DNA of 25,771 nt from assembly GCA_046712825.1 (NCBI GenBank), contig JBKKCR010000079.1:1-25771 (forward strand), given 5' to 3'. Positions 21,028 through 25,771 of this stretch are shown here, one piece after another. Within the stretch, counting starts at the first letter, position 1. Each line of letters opens with the position of its first letter. Source of the DNA: DATFGK01 sp046712825 (GTDB taxonomy: Bacteria > Actinomycetota > AC-67). A model generated the notes under the pieces. That model searched no databases. It worked only from the letters and a program-made list of their open reading frames with translations, and was not told the DNA's origin. A program made the position numbers and the translations under genes.

Positions 21028-22887
21028 TTACTTGACGCGGAACACGCCGCGCATCGAAGGATGCACCCGGCAGAAGAACGTGAAGGTGCCCGTCTCGGTC
21101 GGCGTGAACGTCCACGAAACCCGCTGGCTCGGCCCGGCACCGATGCCGAGTTGCTGAGAGTCGAAGTCCATCGGGTCGATCCCGCCGGAGATAACGCCGC
21201 TCCCACCGTCGGCGATCGGGTAGTCGACCGTCGTGGGTCCCGTGCAGGGCGCTGCGCAGCGCGTGATCGTGTGCCACATGTAGGCGGCGGTGTCGAGGTT
21301 ATGGAACGAGATCTTCTCGCCGAGGTTCACGTACGGCACGCCGAGGCTGCCCGCCAGGCCCATGTCGGTCATCCCGAACGTGAAGCCGCCGATCAGCACG
21401 TCGTTAAGGTGCTGGCCGTCGGGGGCCGCCGCCCAGTCGGTCGGCGAGGTGCCGGGGCTCGAACCGTGGTTGCCGCTGGTCGGGATCTGCCCGTGCGTTA
21501 CCTGGCCGCGCTGGCACAAGCGCGTCGCGCTCGCGACGCAAGTGTGTGCGAGCGGCGATCCGTCGGGGCCGTTCGGAACTTTGGCGACCGCCGGGATCGA
21601 CGGATCGAGAATGACGCTCGGATCGAAGACGTCGACGCCTTCGGGGATGCCTCCGGGAACCACCCACGACATCACGATCGCCATCTGCTCGTACCAGGAA
21701 CCGATCGCGGTGTCGTAGACGCCGTTGAGCCGGAGTATGTCGCCTTCCTTTACGTCGACTGCCCACCCGTGATCGAGGGTCGAACCCGTCATCGAGTAAT
21801 CCCATGAGACCGGCGCGTTTCCGATCCGGTCCGTGTTCGGCTCGTCCTGCCAGTAGTACGCCTCCGATATGTTGATGAGCCGCGACTCGGCCCCGCGAAC
21901 GAGCTCCACCTCGGTTCGTAGGCCTCCGTTGTGGACGTGGCCTCCCATAAGGATCAGCGTCCCGGTCGTTTCACCGCCTAAGGCTTCCGTCGTGATCGTG
22001 AAGTCCTTCCCGTGGACTTCGGGGCTGAAGTCTTTCCCCTGCTGCGCGCTCACGTTGCCGTTCGAATTGAAGGCCGCGCAGTTGAGGTCGGGGAAGCGGC
22101 ACTCGCCGCCGACACCGAACCCGCGTTGGATGTTGAAGATCGGGTTGAGGAGATACTCCTCGGTCTCGGGATGGAAATCTCCCCCTCCGGCGTCCAGCCA
22201 GATGTTGCGCGCGTTCGCGATCAGAGGCTTTCCGTCGGGCTGCGGGACGTCCGCGTCCTCTGCCGCGACGAAGTCGAGGTCGTAGAGCACGTAGACCGGA
22301 TACGTCTGCAGCGTCGCGTTGTGGACCATGTGCAGGAACAGCCATTGATCCATGGCGCCGACGCGCATCCCGTACCGGTAGGGCCACGTGGAGATCGTCT
22401 TTTCCTCACCCGAGGCGAAGAACGGTCCCGAGCCGTACTCCGGATAAGTGTTGATCCAGGTGCCGTGGTGGAGATGGACGTTCTCGACCGGCGGGGTGAC
22501 GCCCTGCGCGTCGACGAGGCCCGGCTTGAAGCGAACGATGTAGCCGTCATAGAGAGGCTTCTCGAACGTGACCGGCTGGATCAAGACGTCGTCCTGTCCC
22601 GGCTTGTTGAGGATCGGACCGAACACGACGCGCAGCCGCCGGCACTTCTCCCCGTAATTCAACCCGCTGGGACGCAGTTCGTAGTCGCTGTCGATGGTGC
22701 AAGCGCCGGCGTCGAGTACGGTGCCGGCCGGCCCCAATGCCTCGCGGACGGCCTGCCCATGGGGGCTCGCGATCGCGTCGCCGATCGGTTTGATAACGCG
22801 AGGGTCGTAGATCGGCGGATCCGCGAACGCGGCCGAAGCTACCGCGAGCAGAACCACGAGCAGACCTGCGAGAGCGCGACGATTCAC
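21028..22887 (-). CDS. SURNod19-like protein with C-terminal type-1 copper cupredoxin
   Basis: A 619-residue exported protein. GGGAGG lies just before the GTG at 22887, and residues 1-22 are a signal peptide. The N-terminal 400 or so residues resemble the SURNod19 domain of plants and bacteria, with His-rich motifs ENVHLHHGTWI (His138, His140, His141) and MDQWLFLHMVHNAT (His186, His189), then the YVLYDLDFV block. These are plausible copper or other metal sites, as in type II copper monooxygenases, but no reaction is known. Residues 510-619 form a cupredoxin domain with a type-1 site: His539 in YMWHTI, Cys606, His609 and Met612 in FFCRVHPSMRG. It has its own good promoter at 22939-22966. It leads the minus-strand copper block, and a redox or copper-storage function is likely. 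Confidence 0.82.
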   Translation of the reverse strand: MNRRALAGLLVVLLAVASAAFADPPIYDPRVIKPIGDAIASPHGQAVREALGPAGTVLDAGACTIDSDYELRPSGLNYGEKCRRLRVVFGPILNKPGQDDVLIQPVTFEKPLYDGYIVRFKPGLVDAQGVTPPVENVHLHHGTWINTYPEYGSGPFFASGEEKTISTWPYRYGMRVGAMDQWLFLHMVHNATLQTYPVYVLYDLDFVAAEDADVPQPDGKPLIANARNIWLDAGGGDFHPETEEYLLNPIFNIQRGFGVGGECRFPDLNCAAFNSNGNVSAQQGKDFSPEVHGKDFTITTEALGGETTGTLILMGGHVHNGGLRTEVELVRGAESRLINISEAYYWQDEPNTDRIGNAPVSWDYSMTGSTLDHGWAVDVKEGDILRLNGVYDTAIGSWYEQMAIVMSWVVPGGIPEGVDVFDPSVILDPSIPAVAKVPNGPDGSPLAHTCVASATRLCQRGQVTHGQIPTSGNHGSSPGTSPTDWAAAPDGQHLNDVLIGGFTFGMTDMGLAGSLGVPYVNLGEKISFHNLDTAAYMWHTITRCAAPCTGPTTVDYPIADGGSGVISGGIDPMDFDSQQLGIGAGPSQRVSWTFTPTETGTFTFFCRVHPSMRGVFRVK

Positions 22888-22938
22888 GGGGCCTCCCAGA
22901 CGGGAACCTGGACAGAGTTGGGCAAAACGGCCCGGCTA

Positions 22939-22966
22939 ATCTTACCGATCGGTCGGATTCGGTCAA
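22939..22966 (-). promoter_or_regulatory. Sigma-70-type promoter with palindromic operator
   Basis: On the minus strand TTGACC (22966-22961) and TAAGAT (22944-22939) are separated by 16 bases, the best -35/-10 pair in the window. The spacer next to the -10 box holds the perfect 10-bp palindrome ACCGATCGGT (22944-22953), placed where a bound repressor would exclude RNA polymerase. It drives the SURNod19-cupredoxin gene and gives a leader of roughly 45 bases. Confidence 0.65.
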
Positions 22967-23101
22967 GATCGCACGCGTCACCCCAACGCAGGTCGTACCG
23001 AGGACCTCAGGCGCGGGCCGTTCGGCTGTGGTTCCATGGGTTGATGTCGCGCAACGAAACCACCGACCCGCAGCCACGCTGTTTTCTCTGAGCTCTCACG
23101 C

Positions 23102-23863
23102 TTGGACCTCTCGCCCACGCGGCGCACCGTGAAGCGGGCCTTGGTCGGCGGCGGGGCCCTCCTCGGGGCATTTGTTGGTCTGATCGGGATCGAGGTGCTT
23201 TCGGCGAGGGGTGGCGAACGGCTCGCCGGATACACACGCGATCAACTCGAAGGAATCGTCGCGCCGGGACCGGGCGATCCGTTGCGCTTAACGTGGATCG
23301 GCGATTCGACGGGACGAGGGGTCGGAGCATCGGACGCCATGCACGCCCTGCCGCAAGTCGTTGCCCGGGGACTCATCCGTCCGGTGCACCTGACCGTCCT
23401 GGCCGAAAGTGGCGCCCGCGTAGCCGACGCGGTCGTCGACCAAGTGCCGCTGCTTGCTGCGCGGAAGCCTGACTGGGTCGTCGTCGGTATAGGAAGTAAC
23501 GATGTGATCCATCTGACCTCACGCAGCACATTCCGCCGGCGTCTCGACAGGCTGCTCGACCGTGTCGGAGAGATCGCGGATCGCGTGATCGTCTTGGGCA
23601 TCGGCGAGTTCGCAAGCACGCCACGTTTTGCGCAACCACTTCGGTGGATCCTAGGAGCTCGAGGGCACCAACTCGATTCCGACGTTCGAGCAGCCGCGCG
23701 GGATCACAACGCGTTGTACGTCGATATCACCGGTCGGACCGGCCGGGAGTTCGTAGCGGATCCCGGCCTATATCACGCATCCGATCGCTTCCACCCGAGT
23801 GACGCGGGATACGCGCTGTGGGCCCGCGCAACCCTGGACACAATCCGGGAAGCGGGATGGTAG
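23102..23863 (+). CDS. Membrane-anchored SGNH/GDSL hydrolase
   Basis: A 253-residue esterase/lipase of the SGNH superfamily. The catalytic blocks are in order: Ser69 in TWIGDSTGRG (block I), Gly104 in LAESGARV (block II), Asn133 in GIGSNDVIHL (block III), and Asp228 and His231 in ASDRFHPSDAGY (block V). A hydrophobic helix at 12-34 after basic residues (RRTVKR) suggests an inner-membrane anchor or uncleaved signal with the enzyme outside. The start is uncertain: TTG 23102 is the first possible codon after an in-frame stop, GTG 23129 would still keep the helix, and neither has a good ribosome-binding site. It is convergent with the hydrolase at 23949. The substrate is unknown; acetyl-sugar or lipid esters are typical of the superfamily. 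Confidence 0.88.
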   Translation: MDLSPTRRTVKRALVGGGALLGAFVGLIGIEVLSARGGERLAGYTRDQLEGIVAPGPGDPLRLTWIGDSTGRGVGASDAMHALPQVVARGLIRPVHLTVLAESGARVADAVVDQVPLLAARKPDWVVVGIGSNDVIHLTSRSTFRRRLDRLLDRVGEIADRVIVLGIGEFASTPRFAQPLRWILGARGHQLDSDVRAAARDHNALYVDITGRTGREFVADPGLYHASDRFHPSDAGYALWARATLDTIREAGW

Positions 23864-23948
23864 ACGGCACACTGCCGGATCCTTCTCCGTCAGAGGGACT
23901 GCCCTGTGGGCGCCCGGTGTTCGGGAGCGCTATGCGTGTCCGCGATAC

Positions 23949-24851
23949 CTAGGAAGCTGCCGAGCCGAGCGACCCAAGTCGGGTGCGGATCCTGTCGATA
24001 GAAAGCGCCGCCGGTTCTGTAGAGGCCATGAACTCGATGAGGTGACGGACGAACCGCTCGGGCGAGTCACGATGCGGGAAGTGGCCCGAGCCTTCGAAGA
24101 TCTCGAGCCGGCTCGCAGGCATAGCCTCGTGCGCGTCGTAAGCGTGCGAGACCGGGATCAACGGATCTCGGTCGCCCCACACGATCAGCGTAGGAACCTC
24201 GGCGGCCAGATACAGCCGATCGTTCGCACTGACGCGCTGACCTCCGACGTCGACAACGGCGCGCAACGTGTGAAGGAACGCCGAGCGGGTCTCCGGATCG
24301 GACAGCGATGAGTAGCTCCGCCAGATCTCACTCAGCCCAGGGGTCGGCCGCATCCGCGCCTTGGCCAGCCATCCCCCAACGGTCATCCCCACCTTGCGAA
24401 CAGGCTTCGAACACCCGAGCGCGAGCAGATACTCCGCGCCGGGGGCGCTCAACGCTCGGAGCAGTGCGCTCACCTCACGGCCGAGACCGCCCGACGAAAC
24501 CAGAACAAGACGATCGCAGCGTTCGGGGAACTGATAGGCGAACTGCATCGCGACTCCGCCGCCGAGCGACTGTCCAACGATCGTCGCGCGATCGATCCCG
24601 AGCACGATCATCAAGTCGCGGATGCCGCTGGCGAGGGCCCCGAGCGAGTAGTCGCCGCGCGGCTTCGCCGATGCGCCGTGGCCCGGCATGTCCGGAGCGA
24701 GGACGGTTGCCGACCGCGCGAGCTCCGGCAGGATCGGCGCCCACGTCTCGGAGCTCCCGGCCATCCCGTGGATCAGCACGACGGCAGGACCTTCCCCGCC
24801 GTGGCGATACCCGATCCTGTTCCCGTGAAGGACGACCTCTTGCAGCTCCAT
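23949..24851 (-). CDS. Alpha/beta hydrolase coupled to the desaturase
   Basis: A 300-residue cytoplasmic alpha/beta-hydrolase-fold enzyme. LIHGMAGSSETW gives the HG oxyanion motif. The nucleophile is Ser95 in IVGQSLGGGVAM, the acid Asp229 in WGDRDPLIP and the base His257 in GSGHFPHRD. APDMPGHGASAKP is the usual DxxGxGxS block. I start at ATG 24851, two bases after the desaturase stop; the open frame extends 42 codons upstream into the desaturase gene, but that part has no homology-like features. Sequence style resembles C-C bond hydrolases, esterases and epoxide hydrolases of mycobacteria. Co-transcription with a fatty-acid desaturase suggests a lipid or acyl-ester substrate, which is inference. 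Confidence 0.88.
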   Translation of the reverse strand: MELQEVVLHGNRIGYRHGGEGPAVVLIHGMAGSSETWAPILPELARSATVLAPDMPGHGASAKPRGDYSLGALASGIRDLMIVLGIDRATIVGQSLGGGVAMQFAYQFPERCDRLVLVSSGGLGREVSALLRALSAPGAEYLLALGCSKPVRKVGMTVGGWLAKARMRPTPGLSEIWRSYSSLSDPETRSAFLHTLRAVVDVGGQRVSANDRLYLAAEVPTLIVWGDRDPLIPVSHAYDAHEAMPASRLEIFEGSGHFPHRDSPERFVRHLIEFMASTEPAALSIDRIRTRLGSLGSAAS

Positions 24852-24853
24852 CC

Positions 24854-25747
24854 CTAGCTCGCGCGCTTCTCTTCGAAACGGGAAGCGGACGCATCGAGCT
24901 TCTCGAGGAAATCGAAGATCTCCTCGCGCGCGCACTTGGCCTCGTCGTTCAGTCCCTCGAGCTCCGCGAGCCGCCACTTCTTCAGGACGGGGACGAGCAC
25001 CTGGTCGTGATGGATGCGCAGATCGTAGATCCCGGCGCTCGCGATCCGGATGGCCTTCTCGCGGAAGCCGGGCAGCTCCAACCCCGGCATCGAGAAGCCG
25101 AGCACCTGACGGTTCATGGCGAGAACCATAGCGCTCGGGTCGACTTCGAGCGCGGAGCCGGCAACGTCCCGATAGAAGACGTAATGGAGGTTCTCATCGA
25201 GAGCGACGCGAGCCATCAACCGCTCGGCGGCGGGGTCGCCGGTGATCGCGCCGGTGTTGCGATGGGCGATCCGGGTCGCGAGCTCCTGGAAGGTGACGTA
25301 TACGAGCCCGTCGAGCGGGCTCGGCATCTCCTTCGCGTAGAAGCCGCGGCTCACGTGATCCATCCGGCCGCGCTCCAGCGCCACCGGATCGACCCCACGG
25401 GTGACGACCAGATAGTCGCGGATCGCGATCGAGTGCCGGCCTTCCTCCGCGGTCCAGCGTCTGATCCACTCGCCCCATGGGCCGTCGCCGCCGAACATCT
25501 CCCAGATGGCGAGGTGGTAGTAGGGCAGGTTGTCCTCGGTGAGCAGGTTCAGCTCGAGCGCCGTCTGCGCGATCCCGCCGAGCTTGCTGTCCGAAGTCTG
25601 CCAAGGATCGGTCTCGTAGTTCCGCCCCAGCTCGAAGGGAACGTACTCGTGCGGGAACCACTCGGTCGCGGTCGCCAGATGCCGGTCCAGAGCCTTGCCG
25701 ACAACGGGCTGCAACTCACTGAGCAAATCTTTCGTGGATGGGTTCAT
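24854..25747 (-). CDS. Acyl-ACP desaturase (soluble di-iron, DesA-like)
   Basis: A 297-residue ferritin-like di-iron desaturase related to plant stearoyl-ACP desaturase and mycobacterial DesA1/DesA2. It introduces a double bond into an acyl chain carried on acyl carrier protein, using oxygen and an electron donor such as ferredoxin. The six iron ligands are visible: Glu71 (LLTEDNLPYY), Glu102 and His105 (AEEGRHSIA), Glu155 (TFQELATR), and Glu185 and His188 (LDENLHYVFY). It is slightly shorter than the plant enzyme, as the bacterial members are. ATG 25747 has GGGAGG closely upstream, and the bases before that include an A/T-rich CATATAT that may be part of a -10 box. It is followed two bases later by the alpha/beta hydrolase. 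The double-bond position cannot be predicted. Confidence 0.9.
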   Translation of the reverse strand: MNPSTKDLLSELQPVVGKALDRHLATATEWFPHEYVPFELGRNYETDPWQTSDSKLGGIAQTALELNLLTEDNLPYYHLAIWEMFGGDGPWGEWIRRWTAEEGRHSIAIRDYLVVTRGVDPVALERGRMDHVSRGFYAKEMPSPLDGLVYVTFQELATRIAHRNTGAITGDPAAERLMARVALDENLHYVFYRDVAGSALEVDPSAMVLAMNRQVLGFSMPGLELPGFREKAIRIASAGIYDLRIHHDQVLVPVLKKWRLAELEGLNDEAKCAREEIFDFLEKLDASASRFEEKRAS

Positions 25748-25771
25748 CGGCCTCCCGATATATGCCTAGTT

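Noticed and set aside
1..25771. tRNA or rRNA genes, CRISPR arrays, insertion sequences, phage genes
   Set aside because: No cloverleaf-like segment, regularly spaced repeat, transposase, integrase or phage structural motif was seen on either strand.

Overview
This window is GC-rich, tightly packed bacterial DNA. It reads best as part of a chromosome from a Gram-positive, high-GC actinobacterium, probably an uncultured soil or freshwater lineage. Supporting signs are the GC-biased codon use, frequent GTG and TTG starts, many lipoboxes, a C-terminal LPGTG sorting signal, a TetR regulator, a soluble acyl-ACP-type desaturase, and several TANNNT hexamers lying 8-10 nt before start codons (the actinobacterial leaderless pattern). 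The class cannot be fixed from sequence alone. I see no tRNA, rRNA, CRISPR array, insertion sequence or phage gene.

Layout. Bases 1-4072 hold a secreted subtilase (minus strand, cut by the window edge) divergent from a secreted CocE-type hydrolase. Bases 4137-6590 are a plus-strand run of four envelope genes: a small lipoprotein, a proline-rich lipoprotein with a C-terminal membrane anchor, an ABC-type solute-binding lipoprotein and a mini-lipoprotein with one CxxCH motif. It converges on a YncE-like beta-propeller lipoprotein (6587-7537). Divergent from that is a MauE-thioredoxin-PqqD triple fusion (7639-9072). Bases 9157-12671 hold an alpha/beta hydrolase, a limonene-epoxide-hydrolase-like enzyme and a second CocE-type hydrolase. 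The last is divergent from a TetR regulator (12734-13471) across a very compact promoter. Next come an LPGTG-anchored LVIVD-repeat protein (13513-15288) and a two-gene operon of an acyl-CoA carboxyltransferase and a GlcD-like FAD oxidase (15412-18367). That operon is preceded by an interlocking inverted-repeat structure.

The most interesting region is the minus-strand block 22887 to 18370. In order of transcription it has a SURNod19-like protein with a C-terminal type-1 copper cupredoxin, a small membrane protein, a BNR-repeat lipoprotein of the F510_1955 type, a His/Met-rich cupredoxin lipoprotein, a class III adenylate cyclase fused to a YHS metal-binding domain, and a 40-residue CxxCGM mini-protein. 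The cupredoxin-cyclase-miniprotein unit is translationally coupled and starts just downstream of a CsoR-like inverted repeat. I infer a copper-handling and copper-signalling locus in which metal state could be linked to cyclic AMP. This arrangement is the best candidate here for an undescribed system.

The right end (23102-25747) has an SGNH esterase and a coupled acyl-ACP desaturase plus alpha/beta hydrolase pair. No stretch over 300 bases lacks a gene; the longest gap is the 214-bp promoter region 22888-23101.
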